From the NCBI GenBank assembly GCA_037176885.1, contig JAWWNJ010000005.1:124001-188000 (forward strand): a stretch of DNA of 64,000 nt, given 5' to 3'. This document shows positions 34,269-46,184 of this stretch, one piece after another. How positions within the stretch are numbered: the first letter of the stretch is position 1; each line of letters opens with the position of its first letter. Below the pieces are notes generated by a model, which worked only from the letters and a program-made list of their open reading frames with translations, was not told the DNA's origin and did no database searches. Position numbers and translations under genes: made by a program. Origin of the DNA: Favolaschia claudopus (lineage: Eukaryota > Basidiomycota > Agaricomycetes > Agaricales > Mycenaceae).

Positions 34269-37200
34269 TCAAAACAACCCCAACAAGTCCTCCTGCGGCT
34301 GCTGCGTTTGTGCCTGCACTTGCTGCCGCTGGGTAGGCGGCGGCGAAACTGCAGTAGGCGACAACGCAGCACCTCCAAATCCACCACCGAACGCTGCCAT
34401 CGGATCCACCGGTGCAGTCGTAGGCGCAGCCATACTCGCCGACCCGAATATCGAGACAAGATCGTCAAGCGGATTACTTGACGTGCCCGACATGAGGTTC
34501 GCCGCTGCGGGAGTCTGTGCGAGGATATCCGTCGCTGCGAGCCCCGTGGGTTGTCCGTCCGTAGCTTCGTCGTCGCCAAAGTCGCTTAAGGAACAAGCAA
34601 GTCAGTGTCGTATGGGAATGAACCGAGAAAAAAACTCACAGCAGATTTTCCGCCTGCTGACCGGCAGCGACGGTCTGCAACGCCTTCTTCGCGGAGAACC
34701 GGTCGTCCTCAGTGAAGCTGGCGCTGGCGCTAGCATTCTCGACATTGAGTAGATAGAAAATGCATCGAATATATGACGTACTGGGTGCCCTTTTGCTGCA
34801 CCGAGTCCACACCAACGCGTCCCACCCCAACAAAAGTCTCTGCTGGCTTGTGATACACGCTCGATAAATTCGATACCTCCCCGAGCAGCTCCTCCAGCAG
34901 CGCAGGTGCTACTGTCGTTCGTGGAATTGATATTGGCGGACGATACGATAGGACTACGGCCTGTTGAGTTCATATCAGCTCCAGAAAATCGGAGGGAGGA
35001 CAATAATCTCACCTTTGCAGCCCCCGGATCCGTCGACAACAACCGCCAATAAATATACGCTCTATCCCGCACATCCGGCGAATCACAATCCTTCGTCGCC
35101 TTATCAAGTACAAGTTGCACGATCGCCTGCGACGAATCAGGCTTCTTCAAAAACAGCTTTACCACAGCAGTGAGCGTCTGCAGTTGCACCGCATACGACT
35201 CTTCCACAAAGCTCTCGACGAAGATATTGAGCAAATCATCGGCGTTGTCGATCTTGTTAGCGTATTCGCCGATGATCCAGATGAGCGAAGCTTTCGCTTC
35301 AGGCTCGTCGAGTTCGTCGAGGTTGGAGCAGAGGGTTGGGATGACGCCTTCGTAAGTGGACGGGTATTTTCTGAAGATGTCCTAGGAACGAGGTCATTAC
35401 TTATTCCTGCCGAAAGAGCCACGCAGACCTTCATCACGACCACAGCTTCCTGTACGACGTAGCTGACCCGTGTGCCGATGAGCTCAAGGAGAACATTCAC
35501 ACATCGATCCGCGGCGGCGTCAATTTTCACAGCTGTCTGGCCAATAGCTTTGACACTCTTTCGCACAAAGTCGACGTCCACTTCTGACGCGTACCTGGGC
35601 AAAGTTCAGCGATCCCGAATTCCAAAAAAAAACACGAACTCACTCCTTCAGCTCGCTCAACAGCGCATCGACATTGTTCTCCCCCGCCAGCCGCACCATG
35701 ATATCCACCTTCTCAATCTTGACATACAACGGGTCGTTGTACTTGCAAAAGAACACCCGCATCTCCGACGACAGAATTTCCGGCCGCTTCTGCAGCAGCA
35801 GATTGATGTTCCGTAGAGCGACCCATTGAACCTCTGGCGGTGAGGATAGAAGTGTCACGAGCGGCGGTGCCATCTTGCGAACTAGCTGTTTCGCTAGCTC
35901 TTCTCGTCGTACACCGCGAATGTGGATCATAATGACCTGAACAGAGGTCAAGGTGGGCACTCCGCGAGCCCAAAGCTCGTACCTTCATCGCCGCAAGCAC
36001 AACACCACCATTTGCATGCTGGAACTGCGGCACCACCCGCTCGCAGATATGCTCACTCTCCTTCTCATCTTGAGCGACATAGCGCGCAAGAGCGTTAAGT
36101 ATGGCGACACGGCCCCATTCCGAGCATTCGTTGAGGGCAATTAGCAGTTTGTTGAGGATGGATGCGGAGATGACGAAGATGCCGGGGTCGGAGGTTGAGC
36201 TGGAGGGTTGTGCGGAGGCGGCGATGTGGATGTCTGTTAGAGCTGCAACAGTGTTTGCTACGACCTCAAATTTCAAAAAGTCAGTACAAGTATGAATATG
36301 AGCAGAGAAAGGAAGTCAAAATTGTATGTATGGAGGAGTCAATTCTGCAGCCAATTGTAACCACAAAAGCAGCCAAAAAATCGGCATCAACTCGGATTGG
36401 AGTTGACACAGACGACTCTGTGCAATCTGTGACGAGAACTGAGATCAACTCTATAAGTCAATGTAGCTCCGAGTTTGGGTCCGAGACAGTTCTGCCACGG
36501 ATTCGTGGATGGATTTGGCTGCTCTTCGGTGGAAACCGCAGTTTCAGGACCCGTTGAAAAACAACCACTCTCCCGAATTCCGACTTCCCCAAATCAAACA
36601 ACGCACCATAGGATTACTATCCGCTATCATATCCCGCAACTGACTCAAGAAACCGTTCTCTATCACAAGCTCAGGCTTGAGGTCGTACAATTTGGCAACA
36701 CATAGTGCGGCGGTCTTGCGAACGTACGGGTTTTCGTCGCGAAGACACTTCTGCAGGGGGTCGCAGAGATAGTCTATGATCTTCTCCGCACGTAGGACGC
36801 CCATGGTGCGGATCGCAAGAGCCCGAACGAGAGGGTTTGGGTCGTCGGCGTCCTTGACGAAAGTGTTGACTGCTAGGATGACGAGTTCGGGCTGAGTTTT
36901 GGCGTAGTTCATGAGGTAGAGGTAGACGAGCTGGATCTCGTTGTCGGTATCGTTCATTTCGCACATTCACAACGAACCTTCTTCTGCTCCAAGTCGTCCG
37001 TTTGCATATTCTGCGCCAAGACAAAATCAGACTTTTCAAACAAACTCGATACATTGCTACCTTGAGAACATCGGGGAAGAGCCCGCTGACGTCTGCGCAG
37101 CGCATCATCGTATGGGTCCTCTGAACGCGTACAGATTCGAACGCACCTTTCCCGACCGTCATCGACGCGATGACCCGTTTAATGGCATCTTTGCGCTTGT

Positions 37201-37328
37201 CGGCGTATCCGCTGTTAAGGTCGACAGAGAGCTCGTAATTTTCACCTGTCGCACGCAGAACAATTCTAACCATCTCGTTCGACCAAGAGCTCGTCATTCT
37301 CACCTTTCCGAGGCGCCCTGACGCTCAT
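34269..37328 (-). CDS. APL2: AP-1 clathrin adaptor complex, beta subunit (Apl2-like)
   Basis: The large beta subunit of the AP-1 adaptor links clathrin to cargo at the trans-Golgi and endosomes. Twelve minus-strand exons (37304-37328, 37147-37245, 37061-37092, 36978-37010, 36607-36930, 35983-36264, 35644-35936, 35429-35594, 35013-35381, 34782-34960, 34640-34729, 34269-34584) sum to 2208 nt, 735 aa. It opens [20 protein letters not shown] and shows the HEAT-like trunk: [45 protein letters not shown]. The hinge carries DLLGLF at the very C-terminus, a clathrin-box type motif. There is no appendage (ear) domain, as in yeast Apl2 (726 aa). The intron between 36265 and 36606 is 342 nt, far longer than the others. 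Assignment to AP-1 rather than AP-2 rests on the family resemblance and missing ear. Confidence 0.92.
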
Positions 37329-37981
37329 TGACGACGGTGAGATCCTCTAGCACAGAAATCTGAGCGATTATCTTCAAAGATTCACGTCCCACAGACTAGA
37401 GAGGTCCAAACGAGCCCAGGGAAGATGATGGCAAGGAACAAGTCCAGTTGGTGACTCGTTTGTTGCTTGTCTTCTACCATGATGATCTCTTACGATCCTG
37501 ACCCTCTCAAGTATATACCTGACCAACTCGGGCAACCTCGAATTGAGTTGAACGATCATGGAATGCCACAGAATCTCGCAGTTTAACTATCTAGAAATTG
37601 AGGAAGGCGCACAACGAAAACGATTCAAAGTCAGCAAGAACTCTACGATCTCAAGGCATTCTACAATCTGGCGCCCTCGTCAGCGCTCCAGCTTCCACCG
37701 CAGTGTGCTTGTAGCACTGTCATAACGCAGTAATATAACTCATCTTCCGCAAGACTTGGCAAAAACGCACCTCGGCGGCCAATCAGAGTTCAACGAGACG
37801 GCGCCGCAGTCCCTTGCTCTGTGCACAAGCGACGACGCCTACATGATTCGAACAAACGTAGACAACGCCCGCAGGTCATTATGACTCTCCTCGATAGACA
37901 ATCGGTGCCGAGGACTTCTACTGATACATATAGGGACGCTCTAGCCAAGTCACTCACCATCCCCCTTTACCTTGAACTGCG
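37329..37981. promoter_or_regulatory. Divergent promoter region, AP-1 beta / VIT-vWA
   Basis: This 653-bp gap separates two divergent start codons. A small minus frame at 37374-37559 has no features. No TATA box or binding site can be named with confidence. Confidence 0.4.
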
Positions 37982-40842
37982 ATGAGATACGGACTATATC
38001 ACTACGTGGAACAACGCCCCGTTGTGCTGCCCTTGCTCAATGTGAGCGCGGAGGCCAGCATCAAGGAGCTTGCGGCACAGGTGAAGCTCAATCAGGCCTT
38101 TGGAAACGACGCGAATTTTCCTATCGAGGCGGTCTACGCGTTCCCCATTCCTGCGCGGGCGGTTGTAACGAGTTTCGTTATGATTAAGCAGGATGGGACG
38201 CGGGTGGTTGGGAAGGTGCAGGAAAAGGAGGAGGCCAGGAAGACATACGATTCCGCAGTCGCGAAAGGAAAGCAGGCGTCGTTGATGGAGCAGCAACATC
38301 CGGATGGTATGTTGGCAAGCTATTTAACCCCAAAGACGTATCAACAAGGTTGCAGTATTTCAGGTTGCGGTCGGAAATATTCCGGCCAGAGAACAGGTCA
38401 AAATCGAGCTTGTGTACGCCACCGAACTCACTGAAGACGAGGAAAACGATTCTATCCGCTTCCATCTACCTGTTCACATCGGCGCTCGCTACGGCCAGGC
38501 CCCCACTTCAACTCTGTCTCCTAGAAACCCCTTCGCCGACCCCTCGGACATTCAGGGCACCTTTTCGCTCAACATCACCACAACCATCGAATCTGCTTCT
38601 CCCATAAACAAAGTCGCTTGCCCCTCACACACGGTATCGACCGAGCTCGGGCCAGATCCCTCCCTCCCCAACTACAAGAATCTACCGTTCTCCAACTACG
38701 CCCGCGTATCCCTCTCCTCGACCGCACCCCTCGACAAAGACTTCGTTCTTACAGTCAAATCCGCCGGCTTAGATGCCCCCCGCTGCGTTGCCGAGCTCCA
38801 CCCATCCCCTTCCCAGGACACAGTCGCTCTCGCACTCACTTTCGTTCCGCGATTCAAGCTCCCGGACGTAGCGCGCCAGGAATACATCTTCGTCGTCGAT
38901 CGCAGTGGGTCGATGGAAGGCGATCGTATTGCCGCCGCTCGCAAGGCGCTCGTCGTGATGCTGCGTTCTCTTCCGCATAAAGACTCGCTGTTCCAGATCT
39001 GCTCATTTGGGTCCAGCTACCAGCTTTTGTGGAAGGAGAGTCGGCCGTATAACCAAGACACGCTGGAGGAAGCGACGCGTCATATCGATACCATGCAGGC
39101 AGACTTTGGCGGGACTGAGATTCGCAAGGCACTCAAAGGGTGTTTTGCCACACGCAAAGTCGATCGCCCAACGGCTGTGTTCGTTTTGACGGACGGTGAT
39201 GCATGGGATCTTGACGGTGTATTAGAGGAAGTGGAGACTAATGTCACAGCTGCGGCGGAAAGTGCTCCGTTACGAGTGTCTGTCTTGGGAATCGGTTACT
39301 CCGCATCAACCGCCATGTGCGAGGTCAGTTAATTCGTTCGCAAAGGACTGTATACTAATTGGGATTATCTTAGGGGATTGCGCGGTTGGGGAATGGTACG
39401 TGTATACTTGTGGGCGAGCAGGAGACTAGTTTCACTGGGAAGATCGCCCGTCTGTTGAAGGCGGCCAAGACACCGCCGATTTCGAACATCTCGGTTGATT
39501 GGGGACGGGCTGTTGAGGCGGTGAAGGCACCCGAAGCTGTTGAGGATGACTTTGAGATGGTGGATGAGGTGGTTGCAACGAGCAAGAGCAAGACTCTGAA
39601 TATCTTTGACGAGAGCGTTGATCCTACAGCGGTAGAAGAGACAGCGCCGCCTCCTGCATCACTTGTTAAACTGCCTCCCCCTTCGGTTGTGCAGCAATCG
39701 CCCTTCAATATACGCAACCTCTTCCCTGGCACGCGTCTGAATGTTTACGCAATCTTGAAAGGTGTGTATCCATTCTTCACTTTGTTTAACGAGCCGTTTG
39801 CTGACCTTCGGGTTTAGGTCGCAATGTTCCCCAAACTGTCACTCTGCGAGGTTCTACTCCAGACGGCGCACAGATCGAGCTCCCCATTTCCGTTACGTTG
39901 AGTCATCTGCAGAATGAGGCCAGGGCTCCTACTGCCATCCACGCTCTCGCTGCACGGAAGATCATCCAAGACCTCGAAGACGGGAAGCATGACCTTCGGG
40001 CAACGCTCTCGGACCCCGACGACAAGGGCCTCCTCACGCGTACTGTCAAGGCGAGCATCGTGCGCCTCGGAGTCACCTATTCCATCTCGTCGAAGCATAC
40101 GTCGTTTGTTGCTGTTGATGAAACGACCGAGGTCACACCTTTTGCCAGTGAGCGTGTGGAACCCCACAGACCCCCTCTTGGCCTGCCTCCTCCGCCTCCG
40201 CGTGCTGCGATTCCTGCGCCTGCGCCGCCGCCTCCGAGCCGGCGGGCGGCTCCAGCGGTGAATCTGAGCTCGTACAATTATGGCGCTATATCTTCTCTAG
40301 TTACCACGGCGGATAGATCCGCGCTTGCTCAACCTCGACTCTCCTCCATGTCGTCGTATCTGGCGGACGAGTCGGACGAGGAGATGGGCGACGATTTTGT
40401 CTGCGACTCGGTCGAGTCGGAGTCGGAGGAGTCGGATATGGAAATGGGATTCGGCGGCGGCGGGTATTCAACGAGCTCTGCGCGTAAAGGAGGGAAGAGC
40501 AAGTCTGTGGCGCTGACGGATCCTGTCGAAGCGTTAGCGCGGCTGCAGTCTTTCGATGGTCGATTCACTGCTCAGGGGGTGTTTGATTTCATCAAGCTGA
40601 AGGATGGTGTGGATTTGCAGGCCGTGAGGGATTTGTTCCCTGCGGGTGCGTCGGATGACGTTGTGGCTACTGTTTTGGCGATGGCGTTCCTTGCGACGAA
40701 GTTGGACGCGAGTGTTGAGAGAGATTCTTGGGAGGGGATGTATGAGAAGGCGAAGGAGTATTTGGAGGAGGCGTTGACTGGGATGGATGCAAAGGTTTCT
40801 GCGGAGGAGTTGGAGGTGGGAGTTGTCAAGTTGTTGGCTTGA
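37982..40842 (+). CDS. VIT and von Willebrand A domain protein (paralogue A)
   Basis: Four exons (37982-38306, 38356-39323, 39374-39761, 39818-40842) give 901 aa. Residues ~1-150 are a VIT domain (EASIKELAAQVKL, NFPIEAVYAFPIPARA, AVGNIPAREQVKIELVY). Residues ~290-450 are a vWA domain with an intact MIDAS metal site: DRSGS, then GGTEIRKAL, then LTDGDAWD. After it come TRLNVYAILKG and a conserved segment PTAIHALAARKIIQDLEDGK. A Pro-rich and then acidic Ser/Glu linker (SESEESD) precedes the conserved C-terminal helical block (DPVEALARLQSFDGRFT... SWEGMYEKAKEYLEE). The architecture resembles cytosolic VWA5A/PARP4-type proteins. No signal peptide is seen. The precise role is unknown. Confidence 0.88.
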
Positions 40843-41507
40843 ATTTTCTTCTTCTTCTCTGTTTTCTCTCGCTGCTTCTGGATGTAACGTTAACTGGCCT
40901 TGTATTACCTGCACAATCTCACATGAAATACGCAACTGAAGAAAATTCCCATCTTATTCGCGTACATAAACGTCAACATCACGTTTCTGGAACAACTTGC
41001 TCTGAACTTCCTCCTTCTCCACGAAATGCATAATTGGCAACAACGACAAGTCTCTACACCGCGATGCGTCTGCATTATTGTAATTTATACAGCGGCACCT
41101 GTCGATTCTACTGAGGCTCTCAAGTCTCAGGTGAAATGATATAACTGTCTGTCAACTTTTGTCCGCTCGAAACGACATCTAGACAAGACAGAGGGCTGCG
41201 GCTCCTCCTCTCAATTCCCTGCACCGGCCACAGGAGTCGACTGACTGCGTTGTCGTCTCATTGTGGCAATAATTCGACGTATGCTGGCGTTTTTCGAATT
41301 TTCTGTTGATCTAAATTACTTTGCAGACTCGAATCAAGATAGCGTCCCTGAAAACACGTCTAGAAGAACCAATAGGGTAATGCTGCGACCTATTTTATAA
41401 CTGCGGGCTCGACTCGTTCTCGAATGACGGTGCCGCAGATGCTGTGCAAAGTGAAGGCATATAAACCGTCATAGACTCGTAGTCCCCTCTTCCTTTCAAC
41501 GCTCACC
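40843..41507. other. Intergenic between the VIT/vWA paralogues
   Basis: This is the 3' flank of paralogue A and the promoter of paralogue B. No gene is seen. The spacer does not obviously repeat the 37.3-38.0 kb promoter. Confidence 0.5.
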
Positions 41508-44445
41508 ATGTCCTTCATCTGTGGTCTCTACTATATTCACGAATACCGCCGCGTCTCCTTGCCTTTGCTAGGCGTTCAGGCGGAAGCTAGCATCAAGGAG
41601 CTCGCAGCGCAGGTAAAGTTGACACAAACCTACGGAAACGATGCGACATTCCCGATTGAAGCAAAATATACCTTTCCTTGTCCTGCCCGTGCGGCGGTGA
41701 CGAGTTTCGTCATGATCAAGCAGGACGGGACCCGTATTGTGGGTTCCGTCAAGGAGAAGCAGGAGGCAAAGGAGGCGTATGATGCTGCTGTCGAAGAGGG
41801 CCAGCAGGCATCGTTGATGGATCAGCAGAGCGCAGATGGTGTGTCTGAGCGTCTTGTGAAAATGATGTTTGTACTGACAATTATTTTTCAGTCTTCGAAG
41901 TGTCAGTTGGGAATATTCCGTCCAAGGAGCAAGTCCAAATCGAATTGGTGTACTCTACTGAACTTTCAGAAGATGAGGACACTGATTCGATACGGTTCCA
42001 TCTTCCCGTTCACATTGGCGCTCGCTATGGAGATCCCCCCAAGTCGCCGCCGAAACCATTCCCATTCCATCGCAATGTTCTAATTGCCCCCAATTCTCCG
42101 ACTCCCTTCCTGACTCTGGCTATGAGCGTTGAAGCTATTGCGCCGATCGCCAAAATTGGGTGCTCATCGCACTCCGTTTCTACCGAGCTGGGTCCCGACC
42201 CCAACCTGCCGAATTTCAAGGAACTTCCTTTCTCAAATTACGCGCGTGTATCACTTTCCTCCGACTCACCGTTGGACAAAGACTTTGTCCTTACAATCAA
42301 GTCTGCTGGCCTTGATACTCCGCGCTGTGTTGCCGAGCTGCATCCCACCCACGACACCGCCGCACTTGGCCTCACTCTCGTCCCACGGTTCAAACTTCCC
42401 GACCTCTCTCGCCAAGAATTCGTCTTCATGGTAGACCGTAGCGGCTCCATGGGTGGACAGCGTATCGCCGCCGCCCGCAAAGCGCTCATAATCATGCTCC
42501 GCGCCCTGCCCCATCAGGACTCGCTCTTCCAGATTCTGTCTTTCGGCAGCCGTGCCTCGACGTTGTGGGCTGACGGCAGCCGGCCGTACAACCAGGAGAC
42601 GCTCGAAGAGGCGACGCGACACGTCGATTCGATGAACGCTGATTACGGCGGGACTGAAATCCGCGCGGCGCTCAAGCACTGTTTCGATGCGCGCAAGAAG
42701 GACCGGCCGATGAGTGTTCTTGTGCTGACCGACGGAGACGCGTGGGATGTCGATGGTGTGCTGGAGGAGGTGAAGAGCGCCGTCGCGGGGGGTACGAAGG
42801 ACGCGTATGTGCGTGTTTCGGTGCTAGGCATCGGCAATTCCGCTAGCACTGCCATGTGCGAAGGGATGGCGCGTGTGGGGAATGGGACTTGTATGATGGT
42901 GGGGGAGGATGAATCTTCGTTCACCGGGAAGATTGCAAGGATGCTCAAGGCTGCGAGAACGCCGCCTATCTCTGATATCTCTGTTGACTGGGGTCGCAAG
43001 GAGTCGAAAACTACCAAGGAGACTGGCGCGGTCGATGATGATGACTTCGAGATTGTGGAAGATGCGCCGTCAAGCGAGAAGCCAGCCGAGAAGAAGACTC
43101 TGAATATTTTCGACGAGAGCGTCACGGACTCGATGGACGTCGGTCAGAAGCCTGCGCCTCCCGCTGCTCCTGTAGTGCTTCCTGACTTTGCGGAGGTGCA
43201 GCAAGCGCCGTACAAAATCCAGAATCTTTTCCCGAATATCCGGTTGAATATATATGCTATATTGCAAGGTACGTTCTGTCTCTTTTTATCAATCACGCTC
43301 GCGGCTCACACCTCACTTCAGGCAAAACCATCCCGCAAACTGTCACCATTCGTGGCACGACCGCCGACGGTGCCTCCATCGAGCTCCCCGTTCCCGTCAC
43401 CCTCAGCCACCTGCAAAACACGCCAGACGCCCCGCCCGCCCTGCACGCTCTGGCTGCGCGGAAGATCATCCAGGATCTGGAAGACGGGAAACACGCTTTA
43501 AAGGAGTCCCTCGCGAAACCGGACGACTCGGACCTGCTGAAGCGCACGGTGAAAGCTAGTATCGTGCGCCTCGGGACGACGTACTCGATTGTGTCGACGC
43601 ATACCTCATTCGTTGCGATCGACGAGACGAAGCCTGATAAGCCGCCTGTGCAGGCGGTGTACATTACGGGTGTTCCCGTGGGGGGTGGGGGTGCTCGTCA
43701 TCGCCTGCAGCCGGCTATGAGGTTTGCTGCGAGCGCGGGAGGGCCTCCGAGACCGATGGTTGCGATGAGGGCGAAGGCTCTGGTTAATGGGATGAACTCC
43801 GGACCCGGGGGTGGTGGTTTTTCCGGCGGCCCAACACCAGGGGCGGCTCCTCCTCCGCTTGGTCCTCGTGGTGGGGTCACGGGCATGCGAGGAGGTGCTG
43901 GTCCGTTCCGCATGGCCGCGCCTGCAGCGCAGCAGCAATCTGCGCCGATGCCGTCGATGGCGGCCGCACCTGCCCCTACAGTTTCTTCTTTCGGTGCGAG
44001 GGAAAGGGATCGAGAGAGAGCTGCGCCGATGGGGTATTCGTCGTCTCCTGCGCCGCAGATGCAGATGGCGCAGCGGTCGTTGTCAGCAGCAGCGCAACCA
44101 CCACCACCGCTAGCGCAAACCCCCTCGGCGGACCCTCTCGAGGCGCTCGCTCGCCTGCAATCTTTCAACGGCTGTTTCTCGCTACAGGTTCTCACTGTCG
44201 TGAAATTGAAATCCGACATCCAAGCCGTGAGGGATGTGTTCCCTCAAGGTGTTTCGGATGAGGTGCTCGCGACGGTGCTGGCTATGGCGTTTCTCTCGAC
44301 GAAGCTGGGAAAGGGGGTGGAACGTGATTCGTGGGAGGGGATTTATGAGAAGGCGCAGCAGTATGTTGAGGGGGAGTTGGCGAAGATGGGGGTTGGTGAG
44401 GGTGTGAATGCGTTGGAGTCGAAGGTGATTGGGTTGCTTGCTTGA
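41508..44445 (+). CDS. VIT and von Willebrand A domain protein (paralogue B)
   Basis: Three exons (41508-41838, 41892-43268, 43322-44445) give 943 aa. It is collinear with its upstream neighbour: VIT (EASIKELAAQVKL, TFPIEAKYTFPCPARA), vWA with MIDAS DRSGS, GGTEIRAAL and LTDGDAWD, then ALHALAARKIIQDLEDGK and the C-terminal DPLEALARLQSFNGCFS block. The first intron position is shared with paralogue A. Paralogue A's intron after AMCEG is absent here, and the next one (after YAILQG) is shared. The linker is different: a ~170-residue Gly/Pro/Ala/Met-rich stretch instead of the acidic one. The pair is a tandem duplication. Function is inferred only as protein-protein interaction through the vWA metal site. 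Confidence 0.88.
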
Positions 44446-45116
44446 ATTTGAAAGGCGGAGGGCGTGTTGTTGGATGGACTGAAATGTGAAGTACTACTCG
44501 GTGTTGTGTAAATTTGTAGATTAGCGAGAACTTTGTACTCGTAGTGTATTATATCGACGTGAATAGCCACGAAAGAACCCTGACTGCTGCAGATGCAGAC
44601 GCCTTGTCAATTGTGGATTCTGGAATGAGTGAACTCTGACTTTGCACTCCACACCAAAGTTTCATACTCGTCGAGATCGCTACTACTGCGTGTCCACGCT
44701 ATCTTCTAGGCTTCGCACGGCACGAAGAGGGAAACACAGGGAAGCTGGAATCAATGTCAAGTCAAATGCGTTGAATGAACCAAATTTGACTCCCGACAAC
44801 GCGTAGGATGGTGTACAAGTATCAATGCTACTTGAACATCACTCCAAATGAATTGCAGCTCGGCCACATCCTCTACTCTGATTTCATAACCGGGAGGGGG
44901 GGGGGGGGGGGGGAAGGCCTCCTCCGAAAATTTAGAACAATATAGTGTATTCCGGATTCATGTAAAGTACACACATCAAATCGTCGAGCATCGAAGGGGG
45001 GCGTGGTATTAAAAGTAGTCGTGCAAGTGCCAAAACCAAACAAAAAAGAGAAAGGTGTTCGTAGCTTGTTTTTTCTGCGTGTCCATCATTATCGTATTCT
45101 CACTATCACGCAGCCT
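44446..45116. other. Convergent spacer with an 18-G run
   Basis: 3' flanks of paralogue B (plus) and the Sur7/PalI-like gene (minus) meet here. A run of 18 G follows GGGA at about 44896-44913. No gene is seen. Confidence 0.6.
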
Positions 45117-46184
45117 TTAGACTTTGTTACGGCGGAAGCGAGAGAAGAACGAAGGCTTCTCGTAAGACGACATGGGGTAGGAGGCGGCACCGGACATGCG
45201 GTCCCTGCGACGGCCGAAGCAGACAGTGCACCCTGCGAGCAAGAGCAGGAGGAGGGTGACGAATGTCATCCAGAATGCTATACAATTCAGGTTTCGTGAA
45301 TCAAGAGGAAAATAGAGGGGTAGAGGGAGAGGCGGCCTACCAGCGCTGGTCCTCGTACGTCCATCGACGTCAGGGAGCTTCCCAATCTCATGGTGCACGA
45401 AGCCGTAAAGGGCGATATCGATGGCAAAGGCGATGAGTGTCTGGAGTGTGAATAAGGTTAGCTGGCAGTTGGATAGTGGATAATGAATGTGTACGTACAA
45501 GGAAGGCGGCGAGGAATGATACGAGCGACGACACAAGCGTCACCGTGGTGTGGGTTGAGAAGGACAAGAGGAAGGCGATGAATGTGACCGCGGTCGCTGC
45601 GAAAGTACGAGTTAGAGGTGCACACTAAAAAAAGGATGGTACGACTATGGCCGAGGCTTTCACGACACCATGCCATGGCCGCATAAACCACTATCAGGGA
45701 GGGAGGCGAACTCACCAACTGGGTGCACAGCGAGCCCACGAGTCCACGATGAACCGATTATGACGTTGGCGGTGTTCTGCTGGTTAGAGATCGAAATGGA
45801 ATATCCATGACCTGGAAACGCGTCAATAGAGTCCAAAACCGGGTGGCGAGTGGCACACCAGTATCGAGACATGTCCTGGCGCCGTTGGTGGCATAATAAC
45901 ACGGCGCCCTGTCATTGATCAGCGACATGTGGAGCCCACGATGCGCCTGTCTCACCATACACCAAACTAACAGAACGAATCAGCGTCGAGAAGATAAAGG
46001 ATAGAGAAAAAGCGCGCACTCGAAGCTCAGTCATTCCAGCGCCGCTGGTCGCCACACCGTTCCCAAAATGCACCCGAACAAAGTCGATTGCAGGCAAGAA
46101 AGGCAACGAAATTGAGGTGATGATTCCCAAAACGAGGGCGGCGGTGAGAAAGATGATGCCTGGAATGCAGAACGCGCGGGACAT
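45117..46184 (-). CDS. Sur7/PalI (Rim9) family four-pass membrane protein
   Basis: Seven minus-strand exons (46020-46184, 45956-45966, 45859-45908, 45716-45811, 45499-45596, 45341-45440, 45117-45277) sum to 681 nt, 226 aa. There are four hydrophobic segments: IIFLTAALVLGIITSISLPF, TAVTFIAFLLSF, LVSFLAAFLTLIAFAIDIAL and MTFVTLLLLLLAGCTVCF. The loop between the first two has FGVWAPC...CLDTGHGYSI, the Cys-containing G-x-W-x-x-C signature of the Sur7/PalI family. The family includes PalI/Rim9 (ambient pH sensing) and Sur7 (eisosome, cell cortex); which of these applies cannot be decided. The cytosolic tail is short and basic (FSRFRRNKV). Exon 2 is only 11 nt. Confidence 0.85.

Noticed and set aside
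43698..44219. 173-codon minus-strand Gly/Pro-rich frame
   Set aside because: Antisense shadow of the low-complexity linker of VIT/vWA paralogue B.
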